Made by a program: the position numbers and the translations under genes. Under the pieces are notes generated by a model, which was given only the letters and a program-made list of their open reading frames with translations, searched no databases and had not been told where the DNA came from. Positions 1 to 9,006 of a DNA stretch of 44,345 nt are shown here, in pieces. Numbering within the stretch: position 1 is the first letter of the stretch; every line of letters begins with the position of its first letter. Origin of the DNA: Candidatus Methanodesulfokora washburnensis (lineage in GTDB: Archaea > Korarchaeota > Korarchaeia > Korarchaeales > Korarchaeaceae); NCBI RefSeq assembly GCF_003947435.1, contig NZ_RCOS01000030.1, positions 1-44,345 on the forward strand. Direction: 5' to 3'.

Positions 1-1782
1 ACATACTTCGGAAAGACTGCAGAGCTAGTAAGAATAGCAAGGCCGAAGTCCCATCAGCAGGAGGTAATGCTTCAGATCACGAGATACTCCATGTACTTGG
101 GTATTGCTGTGATGATAGCTGTCTCCATCCTTGCCTATGTAATGCATCTCAAGAACGAGCTAATATCGATCCTGACCTTTGATGTGGCGATCCTCATGGG
201 ATGCGTCCCTGTTGCCCTTCCAGCTGTTATGACCATAATGCAGGCAGCAGGAGCAAGGTATCTGGCATCCAAAGGAGTTCTGGTGACAAAGCTGGATACA
301 GTTGAGGATGCAGCCTCTGTGGATGTGCTTTGCCTCGACAAGACGGGCACAATAACGATGAACTCCTTGGAGGTCTCCTCCCTTGTCCCGCTCAATCTAT
401 CTGAGGATGAGCTGCTGGAGCTTGCTTTCTACGCATCAAGCGAGGAGACCAAGGACCCAATAGATGTAGCAATTGTGAGCAGGGCTAGAAAAGTGAATAT
501 CAGGGGAAGGCGCATTTCCTTTATCCCATTTGATCCGTCCACAAAGAGATCTGAAGCAGTTGTTGAGATCGAGGGAAAAAGGATCAGAGTTGTGAAGGGA
601 GCCCCTCAGATAGTTCTGGAGATGTGCGTAAATGGAAAAAAGTTTATAGAGGAGAAGTTAAATGAACTGGCCTCAAAGGGATATAAGGCACTGCTTGTGG
701 CAAAGGGGGAGGAAGGGGGTCCTCTGGAAGCTGCTGGAATAATTGCCCTATCAGATCCTCCAAGGCCTGACTCAGCTGAGCTCATCAAGAGACTTAAGGA
801 GCTCGATGTCAGGCCGAAGATGATAACTGGGGATAGCTTTCCTATAGCCAAGGAGATAGCTGGACTTGTGGGCATAGGGGAGAAAGGTATTTCTCTCTCT
901 GATCTGAGGAAGTTGGATGAATCAAGGCTTTTGGAGGAGATTGAGAGAGCTGATTTCCTTGCCGAGGTATTTCCTGAGGACAAGTATGCTGTTGTAAAAA
1001 GCTTACAGGCAAAGGGACACATGGTTGGGATGACAGGAGATGGAGTAAACGACGCTCCAGCCCTGAAACAGGCTGAGCTCGGCATAGCGGTAAGCAATGC
1101 AACAGATGTCGCTAAGGCATCAGCCGGAGTGGTGCTGCTCACCCCTGGGCTTGGCGGGATAGTTGAGGTGATTATCCAGAGCAGAAAGGTATACCAGAGA
1201 GCTCTGACATGGATAATCAACAAGGTGACGAAGGTGATTCAGTTCACTCTCCTCCTAGCTGTAGGGCTGTTCTGGCTCGGATATGATGTTCTAACTCTGA
1301 TGGGCATGGCCCTGCTTATATTTGCCAATGACTTTGCCACGATGTCGCTTGCCACTGATAACGCAGAGCCAACATCGAACCCAAACAAGTGGAATATAAG
1401 GAACATAATGGTATCATCTGTTGTCCTAGGTATTCTCTTACTGATAGAGGCTCTTATAGCTATTTATATAGGCCAGAGGCTGTTTTCCTTTCCCAAGAAT
1501 AAGATGCAGACCTTTATTCTGCTCATTATGGTCTTCACAAGCCAGTTCAGAGTCCTTTTAGTGAGGGAAAGAAGGTACTTCTGGAAAAGCAGGCCAGGAA
1601 GGGAGTTAATAGCATCAGTCTTGGTGATCATAGCTGTTTTTCTGCTGCTGGGAACAGTTGGAATAGTAGTAGAGCGGATCCCCCTATCTGCTTCTCTCCT
1701 CTCCCTAGCGTACTCTGCTGCCTTCACCTTGGGCATCGATCCGATAAAGGTGCTGATCTTCAGGAGTGTGCGCATCTCCTAG
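1..1782 (+). CDS. P-type (P-IIIA, proton-pumping type) ATPase, 5'-truncated by window edge
   Basis: The reading frame is open from base 1, so the first visible ATG (67) is internal and the N-terminal part lies outside the window. The fragment (about 593 aa) shows the M4 helix motif PVALP, the phosphorylation motif DKTGT with its Asp near base 337, the nucleotide-binding KGAPQ, then MITGDS and the hinge TGDGVNDAP, followed by a C-terminal block of hydrophobic helices (from about base 1220). PVALP, KGAPQ and the sequence before the first ATG fit plasma-membrane H+-ATPases (P-IIIA), known also from archaea. It would use ATP to export protons across the membrane. Ion specificity is inferred from family likeness; the actuator domain cannot be checked. 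All catalytic motifs seen are intact. Confidence 0.9.
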   Translation, partial: TYFGKTAELVRIARPKSHQQEVMLQITRYSMYLGIAVMIAVSILAYVMHLKNELISILTFDVAILMGCVPVALPAVMTIMQAAGARYLASKGVLVTKLDTVEDAASVDVLCLDKTGTITMNSLEVSSLVPLNLSEDELLELAFYASSEETKDPIDVAIVSRARKVNIRGRRISFIPFDPSTKRSEAVVEIEGKRIRVVKGAPQIVLEMCVNGKKFIEEKLNELASKGYKALLVAKGEEGGPLEAAGIIALSDPPRPDSAELIKRLKELDVRPKMITGDSFPIAKEIAGLVGIGEKGISLSDLRKLDESRLLEEIERADFLAEVFPEDKYAVVKSLQAKGHMVGMTGDGVNDAPALKQAELGIAVSNATDVAKASAGVVLLTPGLGGIVEVIIQSRKVYQRALTWIINKVTKVIQFTLLLAVGLFWLGYDVLTLMGMALLIFANDFATMSLATDNAEPTSNPNKWNIRNIMVSSVVLGILLLIEALIAIYIGQRLFSFPKNKMQTFILLIMVFTSQFRVLLVRERRYFWKSRPGRELIASVLVIIAVFLLLGTVGIVVERIPLSASLLSLAYSAAFTLGIDPIKVLIFRSVRIS

Positions 1783-1996
1783 CTCAAGAAAGGCTCTCGT
1801 GAGGATTTCCTTCGCCTCATGAAGCTTGATGAGTCCAACTCCTCATCACCTACTAACTTTTACAGATTTTTAAGCCTTTAATTGCCTTTTTTATTCTCTA
1901 GCACATTGAGAAGCTATGCAATGCTATCCACAAAGTTAATATATATCTCTTTAGATTCTCAGATTATAAATATTAATCTGCTAAAATTGCTAAAAA

Positions 1997-2277
1997 TCAG
2001 CCTGTCTTCAGCTTCTCCCTCATCAAGGCTATTATGTCGGACTTTATGGAGGATACCTCCTGGTGAAGCAATCCCAGATCCTCCTTTATCTCATCAATTC
2101 TCTTATTTGTATCATCTATTCTCTTGTTCATCTGGTCAAGAAGGAGGATTATCACGTCTATGCTTGTAAGCCTCTTCCCCTCGGTTATCTTCTTAGCAAT
2201 CCCTCCGAAGCCTACCTTAGGGCTTCCTCCAGAACAGATGCCACAACAGCCTCATGATTCTGCTTTGAATATCTCTG
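1997..2277 (-). pseudogene. Decayed coiled-coil protein gene (KxIDExxK heptads)
   Basis: On the minus strand a frame ending at the stop at 1997-1999 encodes a glycine-rich stretch (GFGGIAKKITEGKRL), a hydrophobic segment (SIDVIILLLDQ) and heptad-like repeats of the type NKRIDDTNKRIDEIKEDL. The amino-terminal part (NHEAVVASVLEEALR) is in a different frame, separated by a one-base shift near 2215, and neither frame has a credible start codon. I read this as the frameshifted 3' part of a small coiled-coil protein. It is similar in style to the heptad-repeat protein that starts at 43886. No function is assigned. The rest of 1783-2345 is AT-rich promoter-like sequence without a gene that I can support. 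Confidence 0.5.
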
Positions 2278-2345
2278 CTACAGCATAAATACTGCATTAG
2301 AAGAAGAATGACCTCAGCTTATATTTGGATGGTGTACTGCAGCAT

Positions 2346-3188
2346 ATGAGAGTCAAGCCCGATTGCATACCATGCTTCCAGAGGCAGACAATACAGGCAT
2401 TGAGGCTCCTCTCCCTTGATGACAGCAGGATAGAGGGGGCCCTGAGGAAAGTTATCTCGCACCTTCTTTCAATTAGCTGGGATAAAACTCCACCTGAGAT
2501 CGACTATGGGGTTCAAAAGATAATAAGGGAGTTCGCAGGAGGGGATCCATATGCTAATGTGAAGAAGGAGAGCAATGACAAAGCCCTATCTCTCTATCCC
2601 TACTGCAAGGAGCTTGTGAGAAAAAGCGAGGATCCAGTAAGAACTGCTGTCAAAATTGCAATAGCCGGGAACATAGTTGATTTTGGAGCTCTATCATCAT
2701 ACGATCTTGAGGGCACTTTAAACAAAGTTCTCAGCTCTGATCTTGCAGTTGATCACTACGATCTTTTCAGAAATATGCTGAGCAGATCAAGGTCGATCCT
2801 ATACTTTGCCGATAATGCGGGGGAGATAGTCTTCGACAAGCTCCTGATAGAAACTCTTCTTGAGTTAAAAGACTTCAAAATCACTTTTGTCGTCAAGGGA
2901 GGGCCTTTAATAAACGATGCCACTGTAGAAGACTTCAGATATGTAAAAATAGATGGAGTTGAGCTTAAGACTGTCAGCAACGGAGAGCCCGGGACAGGAC
3001 CGGACAGGAGATCGGATGAGGTTCTGAGATGGATTAAAGATCACGATATAACGATATCGAAGGGGCAGGGAAATTATGAGGTGCTAAGCGAGTTTAAAGG
3101 CATATTCTACATGCTAATGGTCAAGTGTCCTGTTGTGGCTGAATCCCTCAGCTTAAGCATAGGGGACTCAGTTCTGATGTACAGATAA
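2346..3188 (+). CDS. DUF89 family metal-dependent damage-control phosphatase
   Basis: A 280-aa protein of the DUF89 (ARMT1-like) family, archaeal subfamily I. Family members are metal-dependent phosphatases proposed to clear damaged or toxic phosphometabolites in the cytoplasm. Visible marks are the N-terminal C-x2-C (Cys-7, Cys-10), the metal-site motif DNAGE near residues 156-160, KGGP near 184-187 and a downstream Asp in INDATV. I chose ATG 2346 because MRVKPDCIPC is the usual family start; a TTG 21 bases upstream is also open. Its 3' end overlaps the convergent carboxypeptidase gene by 21 bp. The true substrate is not predictable from sequence. Confidence 0.85.
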   Translation: MRVKPDCIPCFQRQTIQALRLLSLDDSRIEGALRKVISHLLSISWDKTPPEIDYGVQKIIREFAGGDPYANVKKESNDKALSLYPYCKELVRKSEDPVRTAVKIAIAGNIVDFGALSSYDLEGTLNKVLSSDLAVDHYDLFRNMLSRSRSILYFADNAGEIVFDKLLIETLLELKDFKITFVVKGGPLINDATVEDFRYVKIDGVELKTVSNGEPGTGPDRRSDEVLRWIKDHDITISKGQGNYEVLSEFKGIFYMLMVKCPVVAESLSLSIGDSVLMYR

Positions 3189-4655
3189 GTACTTTTTCTC
3201 AAGGTAATCGAGGAAGGGCTCTGGCCTTATCTCCTCCTTAAAACTCCTCTTTATCAGCTCCTTTGGGCTGTAAACACTCCCCCATCTGTGTATCCTCTCC
3301 TTCAGATATTCCTTCACCTGCTCGAAATCCATTTTCCTCACCTTCTCGTGAAGATCTGGGATCTCCCTCATCATATGCTCCCTTATCTGGGCTGATATCA
3401 CATTTCCCAGTGTATAGGTGGGGAAGTAGCCTATATCCCCCATGCTCCAGTGTATGTCCTGAAGCACACCATCTCTGTAGCTTTCTGGCCTTATCCCGAG
3501 GAGCTCCTCCATCAGGTTGTCCCACTCCTCCGGTATCTCATCCACTTTTATGCTTCCGTCTATCATTCCGAACTCTATTTTAAATCTAAGTATTATATGG
3601 AGGTTGTATGTGACTTCATCAGCCTCTGTTCTTATCAAGCTCGGCCTGACAATGTTGAAGTACCTGTAGATCTCCTCTGCAGGGACATCCCTCAGAAAGC
3701 CCAGTTTATCCTTAAGAATATTTTCAACTCCCCTTACAAACTCAATTGATCTGCCTATCATGTTCTCCCAGAACCTGGATTGGCTTTCATGTATTCCAAG
3801 GCTAACTCCTTTTGATAGAGGAGTTGCCATCAGCGAATCATCCACCTGAAGCTCATAGAGAGCATGACCGAACTCGTGAAGTGTGCTGAAGAAGCTCCTC
3901 TTGAAATCATATCCCTCGTATCTAGTGGTTATTCTCACATCCCTTATGCCCATGTGTATGGTGAACGGATGAGCTGACACATCTATCCTAGATCTGCTTC
4001 CTAAGGGATACCCCAGAATTCTCAAAACCTCTAAGTTCAGGAGTTTCATCGCCTCTACATCGTATCTCTGTTCCTCAAGCCAGTGCTTCCCATAGAAATT
4101 CGTTATTTTGGACAGGACTTTCCTTATTCCCGGTTCAAGGGAGGAGAATATCCTCTGCACATCATCTGTTTTCAGCCCCTCCTCGTGAAGATCAAGAAGG
4201 GCATCATATGGATGTTTTTCATACCCCAAGAAGTCAGCGACTTTTTTCTCAAGCTCCACTATCCTCTCCAAATACGGCTTGAACTTGCTGTAATCATCCT
4301 TTTCCCTCGCCTCCCTCCAGACAACCTTCGCCTCCTGAGTGACCCTTGTCAGCTCCTGAACTAGGTCTGGAGGAAGCGATTTAGCTATTCTTATCTCCCT
4401 TTTCAGCACCCTTAAAAGCCCTCTTTCATAATCATCCAGCTCCTCCTTTTCAGCCTTCTCTATTAGGCTTGAGAGCTCCTCATCGAGCAGAAGCTTCTGC
4501 CTCAGGACAGCTATTTCAGATGCCGCTATTCCCCTCTCCTGCACCCCTTCTACAGGCATGTTCACCTCTAGATCCCAGTCCATCAAGCTGGATGCGTGAT
4601 CAAGAGCCCATATGGTTCTTGCCTTCTTAAGAATCTCCTTAGTTCTGGCAAACAT
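3168..4655 (-). CDS. M32 family thermostable metallocarboxypeptidase (Taq type)
   Basis: A 495-aa zinc or cobalt carboxypeptidase of family M32, which removes C-terminal residues from peptides in the cytoplasm. The signature series is present in order: HPF, DVRITT, the zinc motif HEFGH near residues 260-264, HESQSR near 289 and IRTEADEVTYN. Length matches the family (about 500 aa). I chose ATG 4655 (MFARTKEIL) rather than the longer open frame from 4718, because a TATA-like stretch lies inside that extension (about 4678-4690) and family members begin here. The gene stands alone, converges on the DUF89 gene and overlaps it at the 3' ends. Confidence 0.93.
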   Translation of the reverse strand: MFARTKEILKKARTIWALDHASSLMDWDLEVNMPVEGVQERGIAASEIAVLRQKLLLDEELSSLIEKAEKEELDDYERGLLRVLKREIRIAKSLPPDLVQELTRVTQEAKVVWREAREKDDYSKFKPYLERIVELEKKVADFLGYEKHPYDALLDLHEEGLKTDDVQRIFSSLEPGIRKVLSKITNFYGKHWLEEQRYDVEAMKLLNLEVLRILGYPLGSRSRIDVSAHPFTIHMGIRDVRITTRYEGYDFKRSFFSTLHEFGHALYELQVDDSLMATPLSKGVSLGIHESQSRFWENMIGRSIEFVRGVENILKDKLGFLRDVPAEEIYRYFNIVRPSLIRTEADEVTYNLHIILRFKIEFGMIDGSIKVDEIPEEWDNLMEELLGIRPESYRDGVLQDIHWSMGDIGYFPTYTLGNVISAQIREHMMREIPDLHEKVRKMDFEQVKEYLKERIHRWGSVYSPKELIKRSFKEEIRPEPFLDYLEKKYLSVHQN

Positions 4656-4730
4656 AGGGCTTCTGAAGAACAGTACAATAAAAAGATTTTTAACTCGAGG
4701 TTCTCGAACTTCTTTCACACCAGCTGTTTT

Positions 4731-5033
4731 TCACTGACCTCTTCTCGGCATCACTAAGATGAACTCTCCCTCCGTCTCCTCAAGGATCACATCCTTTCCA
4801 GTGCTCTCCTTAACCAGTTTTATTATCCTAGCTACACCGCTTCCAATATCTGTTACAAGACCCATCCTTACGAAGAAGCTGTAAATTCTGGGGTTTCTGA
4901 GCACATGGCTTGCCCCCATCCTGATGCTCTCTATGCTAACTGTGTTTGGAAGCCTTCCCGGGCTGTGAAACTCAACTCTATTGCTGAATATTAGAATTCT
5001 TATTGGGGTCAGAAAACTGTTTCTTTCTAGCAT
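4731..5033 (-). pseudogene. C-terminal fragment of an AlbA_2/ATP-binding regulator (COG2865-like)
   Basis: This 100-codon frame encodes the HATPase_c_4-like end of COG2865 proteins: TPIRILIFSNRVEFHSPGRL, then RNPRIYSFFVRMGLV and DIGSGVARIIKLV. In complete family members this follows an N-terminal AlbA_2 domain and a middle region of roughly 200-230 residues. Here the frame opens just after the position where the family normally has a histidine-Arg-Asp/Asn motif, and upstream lies the TnpB element. The matching AlbA_2 domain sits on the other side of the transposon on the same strand (6260-6554). So this is the tail of a gene broken by insertion and deletion. Confidence 0.75.
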
Positions 5034-6265
5034 AAACTTTATAAACTTGAGTCACTTAAATAACCCAATGCCTGAAAAGCTTTACAGAAAGGTCGTGAGG
5101 GTGTAAAAAGTGCCATTAGAGACTGTTAAGCTCACTGCAAGCTTTAAACTGAATGGATCTATCCCAGAGAGCCTTTTCTCGATGTATGGAGAGGTCTTAA
5201 ACCAGCTACTTGACTTTGCTTGGATGAAGGGGATCACGAGCTTCAAGAGGCTGAAGGCAGAGAAGTACTACGAGATGAGGATGAAGTACCCAAGCCTTCC
5301 ATCTCACTACATATACACGGCCTGCCAGATGGCCTGCTCAATCTACAGAAGCTTCAGAAAGCTAAAGAGAAGAGGCTTAGCGAAAGCAGAGAAGCCATAC
5401 TTTAAGAAACAAGTTTTGATGCTTGATGACCATCTATTCAGCCTGGATCTGGAGAGATGGGAGGCCTCAATAGCGACTGAACATGGAAGGATAAGGGTGA
5501 AGCTTCTTCATGGGACATACCATGAGAAGTTCAAGGATATGAAAGCAGGAGAAGCTTGGATCTTAAGGAAAAACAATGAATTCTATTTGAACATCTGTTT
5601 TTCCAAGACTGTGAAGTTAATGGAGCAGGATAATAAGGCAATAGCTGTGGACATAAATGAAAATAATGTAGCATTTGGATCAACAGAGGGAATAGTGAAC
5701 TTTAAAACTGAGGAAAGGGCGATAAGGACGGCTTATTTTCTTAAGAGAAAGAGAATTCAACTCAAGCTTGGATCAAGAGGGGAAATGCTGATGGAGAAAT
5801 ACAGGGGAAGAGAGAAAAGGAGGATTGAGGATATCTACCACAAGCTTGCGGACAAAATAGTGGAAAAAGCCAGAGAAGATAATGCAACAACGATAATCTT
5901 GGAGAGGCTTACAAACATAAGGAGGAGAATCAGATATTCAAGGGCAGTTAACGGCAGGCTGCACAGGTGGAGCTTCAGAAGGCTCCAGAAAATTATCGAA
6001 TATAAGGCTAAATTGGCAGGTTTAAATGTTGTTTACGTAAATGCAAGGGGTACCTCAACCCTTTGCCCGATATGTAGGGAAAAGCTAAGCCCGAATGGGC
6101 ACAGGCTTATGAGGTGCCCTAAGTGTGGGCTGGAGGAGGATAGAGATGTAATAGCAGTGAGGAACCTCCTTAAACTGAGAGATGTGGGGTCTTCATCCGT
6201 TCACCCCGAAGGCCCAATAAGGGAAGGGATGAAAGTTAATGCTAGACCAGAACGGACATTTATAA
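5034..6265 (+). mobile_element. IS200/IS605-superfamily element carrying only tnpB (IS1341-type)
   Basis: The interval between the two fragments of the minus-strand AlbA_2-type gene is filled by one tnpB gene and short flanks. There is no Y1 transposase (tnpA) beside it. The borders given are estimates: left, where the C-terminal host fragment loses its frame (about 5034-5060); right, where the host AlbA_2 domain resumes (about 6255-6265). No terminal inverted repeats were found, as expected for this superfamily. The right end should carry the guide (omega/re) RNA overlapping the 3' end of tnpB; I could not fold it here. Confidence 0.7.
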
Positions 6266-6369
6266 CTAGGACTATTTTTTTTCCTTCAACCTCGACTGTT
6301 TCCACCACAACCGTGACAGGAGGCTCACATCCATTAAATGCAACATCATCTACCAGCCTCTCCAAGTAG
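5110..6369 (+). CDS. tnpB: TnpB RNA-guided nuclease of IS605 family, catalytic residues intact
   Basis: A TnpB (OrfB) protein with GTG start. The RuvC acidic residues are visible: Asp-181 in AVDINEN, Glu-265 in IILERL, and the final Asp in the EEDRDVIAVRN motif near 346. The zinc-binding CPIC (319-322) and CPKCG (336-340) lie between the last two. TnpB proteins are RNA-guided DNA endonucleases that help retain the element. The genuine protein probably ends near the element's edge (about residue 380-390). The remaining C-terminal 35-40 residues, rich in Ser and Thr, are read from the host gene on the opposite strand, so the reading frame runs through the junction. No tnpA accompanies it. Confidence 0.9.
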   Translation: MPLETVKLTASFKLNGSIPESLFSMYGEVLNQLLDFAWMKGITSFKRLKAEKYYEMRMKYPSLPSHYIYTACQMACSIYRSFRKLKRRGLAKAEKPYFKKQVLMLDDHLFSLDLERWEASIATEHGRIRVKLLHGTYHEKFKDMKAGEAWILRKNNEFYLNICFSKTVKLMEQDNKAIAVDINENNVAFGSTEGIVNFKTEERAIRTAYFLKRKRIQLKLGSRGEMLMEKYRGREKRRIEDIYHKLADKIVEKAREDNATTIILERLTNIRRRIRYSRAVNGRLHRWSFRRLQKIIEYKAKLAGLNVVYVNARGTSTLCPICREKLSPNGHRLMRCPKCGLEEDRDVIAVRNLLKLRDVGSSSVHPEGPIREGMKVNARPERTFITRTIFFPSTSTVSTTTVTGGSHPLNATSSTSLSK

Positions 6370-6554
6370 TCCAGATCCTTCACGCCGATTATCTCTCCAT
6401 TCCTCGATACTCCCACTATTATCTGTCCTCCATCAGTGTTGGCAAAGCACACTATAGATTTGGCCAGACTCTCAGGATTTTCCACATTTTCTTTGAACTC
6501 TGTGTGCAGATTCTCTCCTCTTGATATCCTTCTCACAAGCTCTTCTGCATTCAT
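6260..6554 (-). pseudogene. N-terminal AlbA_2 (Schlafen-like) domain fragment, split by TnpB element
   Basis: Starting at ATG 6554 (MNAEELVRRIS) the frame encodes a typical AlbA_2 domain: HTEFKENVENPESLAKSIVC, then FANTDGGQIIVGVSRNGEI and VEGKKIVLVIN. After that the family sequence stops, and the frame runs into the transposon until a stop at 6201. AlbA_2 domains are putative DNA-binding or nucleotide-binding modules of transcription regulators. With the fragment at 4731-5033 it formed one gene. About 200 residues of the middle part are missing, so excision of the element alone would not restore it. Confidence 0.75.
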
Positions 6555-6698
6555 TTTGATCCCGCACTGATCATCCTTATTAAGCTTTATCAATGAAGCT
6601 TGTTATTAATTAAGAAATATCTGAAAGCTTTAGCAAGACAAAATATTTATTGCAAAATAAATAGAGGGTTTAAAATGTAGGAAGTTTTGGCTTAGTTT

Positions 6699-7130
6699 TT
6701 ACCCTAACATCTTCTTTATCTCCTCTATCTTCTTGCTGACAGCCTCTATGCTCGATGCCAGTTCATCCAATGCCTTTTTTATCTCCTCCACTTGCACCAC
6801 TTTTTCAAATCCTCTGAACGCAACTCCTTCCTTGAGGAACTTCTCGTAAGTCTCCCTCACAAGCTGTCCTGCTTTTGTCTTCCCTGAAAGATGGCTCCTA
6901 ACTGTCGCCTCAGTCACTCCGAGCTCCTCAGCTATCTGCTTTATTGTTAACTTCGCTTTCTCCCTAGCAAGAGCTCCAGCAGCTATCCCAAGGGATGTGA
7001 GCCATGTAAGTCTCTCGGATGGATTTTTTATCTCCTCCCAGACCTCCTTCCTAAATAACGTCTCAACTAAAAGAGCTGTCTCCAGATTTTTTATCTCCTC
7101 CTTACCGATAGGAGAAAGGCTTATCCCCAT
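6699..7130 (-). CDS. HTH protein partnered with the KaiC-like ATPase
   Basis: A 143-aa protein with a central helix-turn-helix (LTIKQIAEELGVTEATVRSH, about residues 61-80) and a C-terminal amphipathic helix predicted to form a coiled coil (KALDELASSIEAVSKKIEEI). It starts 4 bp after the stop of the KaiC-family gene, so the two are almost certainly cotranscribed and probably interact. KaiC-associated regulators of this kind are common in thermophilic archaea, but their targets are unknown. Role as DNA-binding protein is inferred from the HTH. Confidence 0.75.
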   Translation of the reverse strand: MGISLSPIGKEEIKNLETALLVETLFRKEVWEEIKNPSERLTWLTSLGIAAGALAREKAKLTIKQIAEELGVTEATVRSHLSGKTKAGQLVRETYEKFLKEGVAFRGFEKVVQVEEIKKALDELASSIEAVSKKIEEIKKMLG

Positions 7131-7134
7131 ATTA

Positions 7135-7872
7135 TCACCTCCCCAAGCTCAAACTCTTCTCATGATCTATTATAATACCTTTATCCGTTATCTCAAACGG
7201 ATGTCTGGACATTGAGTGAGCGGTCCCTCTCATCTTCCAGACTATTATGCTCCTGTAGAGCTTCCCGTTTATCTCATCCAGATCAAGCCTTATTATTCCA
7301 TCAGCTGCATGTTCCACTCCAGGCCCTCCGAATCCTCTCTCCGTGACGCTTACCTGAGATACTAGGAAGGATGTTGTTCCAAGGCCTGAAAGCACCTTTT
7401 TCAGCTGCAGCACTATTCCTCTTGCCACAACAGGTTTAGTTATGTAGAGAGTCGTGACGCTGTCAACCACAACTCTCTTGGCATCTATCTCCTTTATCGC
7501 CTGCTTTATCAGATCTATGAGCGTTGGAAAGTCATCGGGAGATGGGCAGACATACTTCTCCCTCTTCGCAGCCTCTCCCACGCCTGCAGTAAATGCATCC
7601 ACTATTGCAAACTCCCCTCTTTCCTCATATTTTCTGATATCCCAGCCGAATTGCTGCATGTTTATCCTCACTTGAACAGGATGCTCCTCGAGGGCAACGT
7701 AGATGCCAGGTTCATTGTTCATGAGCCCGTGATAGAGGAACTGCTGGCCAAGTATTGTCTTCCCAGTTCCAGGACCTCCAGCTAGGAGGACCATATTCCT
7801 CCTCGGAATTCCCCCTCTGAGGATCTCGTCGAGTCCCGGAACCCCAGTTTTCACCCTCTCTATGACTGACAT
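7135..7872 (-). CDS. KaiC/RadA-superfamily ATPase, PH0284-like
   Basis: A 245-aa single-domain RecA-fold ATPase. Walker A is GGPGTGKT (residues 32-39) and Walker B lies in [13 protein letters not shown]. The blocks [20 protein letters not shown] and [19 protein letters not shown] are diagnostic of the archaeal PH0284-type KaiC family, of unknown process but likely hexameric. It is the first gene of a two-gene unit with the HTH gene. A TATA-like box (plus-strand coordinates about 7895-7905) sits about 25-30 nt upstream of ATG 7872, which fits a short or absent leader. Confidence 0.9.
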   Translation of the reverse strand: MSVIERVKTGVPGLDEILRGGIPRRNMVLLAGGPGTGKTILGQQFLYHGLMNNEPGIYVALEEHPVQVRINMQQFGWDIRKYEERGEFAIVDAFTAGVGEAAKREKYVCPSPDDFPTLIDLIKQAIKEIDAKRVVVDSVTTLYITKPVVARGIVLQLKKVLSGLGTTSFLVSQVSVTERGFGGPGVEHAADGIIRLDLDEINGKLYRSIIVWKMRGTAHSMSRHPFEITDKGIIIDHEKSLSLGR

Positions 7873-7975
7873 ACTAAATATAGATCCCAGAAAATATAAA
7901 GTTTACTATTAGAGATCGCAAAAGGACAGGAATCAATGTCCATTAGATTTTAAAGGATAGCTTGAGCGCTGGCTT

Positions 7976-8578
7976 ATGGATATCCTCGCATTCATAATGG
8001 AAGTAGAGGCAATAACACTATCTGGAGCGCTATCTCCAGGACCGTTAACTGTATCCGCTGCCAGCCTTGGAATTAAAAGCGGGAAGAAAGCTGGATTTCT
8101 GATATCACTTGGTCACATGACATTCGAGCTCCCTCTAGTTCTTCTGATAGCAGCGGGTGTTTCTATTGTTGCACAGAGCTTCAGATCAATTCTCTCCCTG
8201 ATAGGAGGAATCTTTCTGCTTTACTTTGCTTTTACCCAGCTTAGATCGTTGAGAAAAGCGAGTATAGACATATCTGAGGGCAAGGGAAATGCATTTTTAG
8301 CAGGAATAATGCTAACTGCTCTTAACCCGTACTTCATAGTGTGGTGGCTGACAGTGGGGACAAAGCTCGTGATGGATTCCATGCAGCTATTCCCGCTGGG
8401 GGTGCTGTTCATGTATATTCTTCATGTCTGGATGGACTTTGCATGGCTTGTCTTCATAGCCTACATATTTTACAAAGGAAGCAGGTTGAACGAGCCTGCC
8501 CTTAAGGTGATAATGGGAATTCTTAGCTTTGTCCTGATATTTTTCGGTGTAGAGTTCATATATAGTGCATTTAAATAG
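7976..8578 (+). CDS. LysE/RhtB-type amino-acid exporter-like membrane protein
   Basis: A 200-aa protein with about six hydrophobic segments. The N-terminal loop holds the family motif SPGPL (residues 21-25) after the first helix, and NPYFIVWW lies in the middle helices, both characteristic of the LysE/RhtB translocator superfamily. Members export amino acids or related small molecules using the proton gradient. The substrate cannot be read from sequence. The gene is monocistronic, with an AT-rich terminator-like region behind it. Confidence 0.8.
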   Translation: MDILAFIMEVEAITLSGALSPGPLTVSAASLGIKSGKKAGFLISLGHMTFELPLVLLIAAGVSIVAQSFRSILSLIGGIFLLYFAFTQLRSLRKASIDISEGKGNAFLAGIMLTALNPYFIVWWLTVGTKLVMDSMQLFPLGVLFMYILHVWMDFAWLVFIAYIFYKGSRLNEPALKVIMGILSFVLIFFGVEFIYSAFK

Positions 8579-8724
8579 ATTCTATAATATTTAATTAGAA
8601 ATTTCTTTATTTAAATAAATTAAATTTAGCTTATATAAAATGAAACATCTTCATTCTCATCATTTATATAAGTGAATCAAAAACCAAGTTTAAAAGCTTT
8701 TCAGTTACAGGGATTACGGGTATT

Positions 8725-8949
8725 ATGAAACGTTCAGACAGAACAAGCTTCGAACTAACTGAGCATGCTAAAAATAGGCTTAAGGAAAGAGTTATAGATG
8801 AAAAGGAGGTGGAAGAAATACTTAATAACCCAGTAATGACATATCTCGATATACTTACTGGGTATACCGTGTGTATAGGCCCGAGAACAAAACCCGGACA
8901 CTGGCTTATCATAATATACGAAAAGCACAATCAGCTGAAACGGTTATAA
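8725..8949 (+). CDS. DUF4258 protein, likely toxin of a DUF4258/DUF2283 pair (copy 1)
   Basis: A 74-aa protein with the DUF4258 layout: an opening ELTEHAKNRLKERVIDEKE segment, then a helix EVEEILNNP, and a closing beta strand HWLIIIYEKHNQ. It precedes a DUF2283 gene by 57 bp. DUF4258 and DUF2283 genes occur together in many archaeal and bacterial genomes and are regarded as a putative toxin-antitoxin pair, with DUF4258 related in fold to RelE-like proteins. The activity is unproven. A second such pair lies at 11941-12410 with low sequence similarity, so this is not a recent tandem duplication. Confidence 0.75.
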   Translation: MKRSDRTSFELTEHAKNRLKERVIDEKEVEEILNNPVMTYLDILTGYTVCIGPRTKPGHWLIIIYEKHNQLKRL

Positions 8950-9006
8950 GTGTCCTAGACACAAGCAACATTGAGAGATAATCAGCAGCAGGGAGGAGAG
9001 GGGAAG

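Noticed and set aside
1882-2257. Two overlapping plus-strand open frames
   Set aside because: They are antisense to a frameshifted coiled-coil gene whose minus-strand reading has far better composition.
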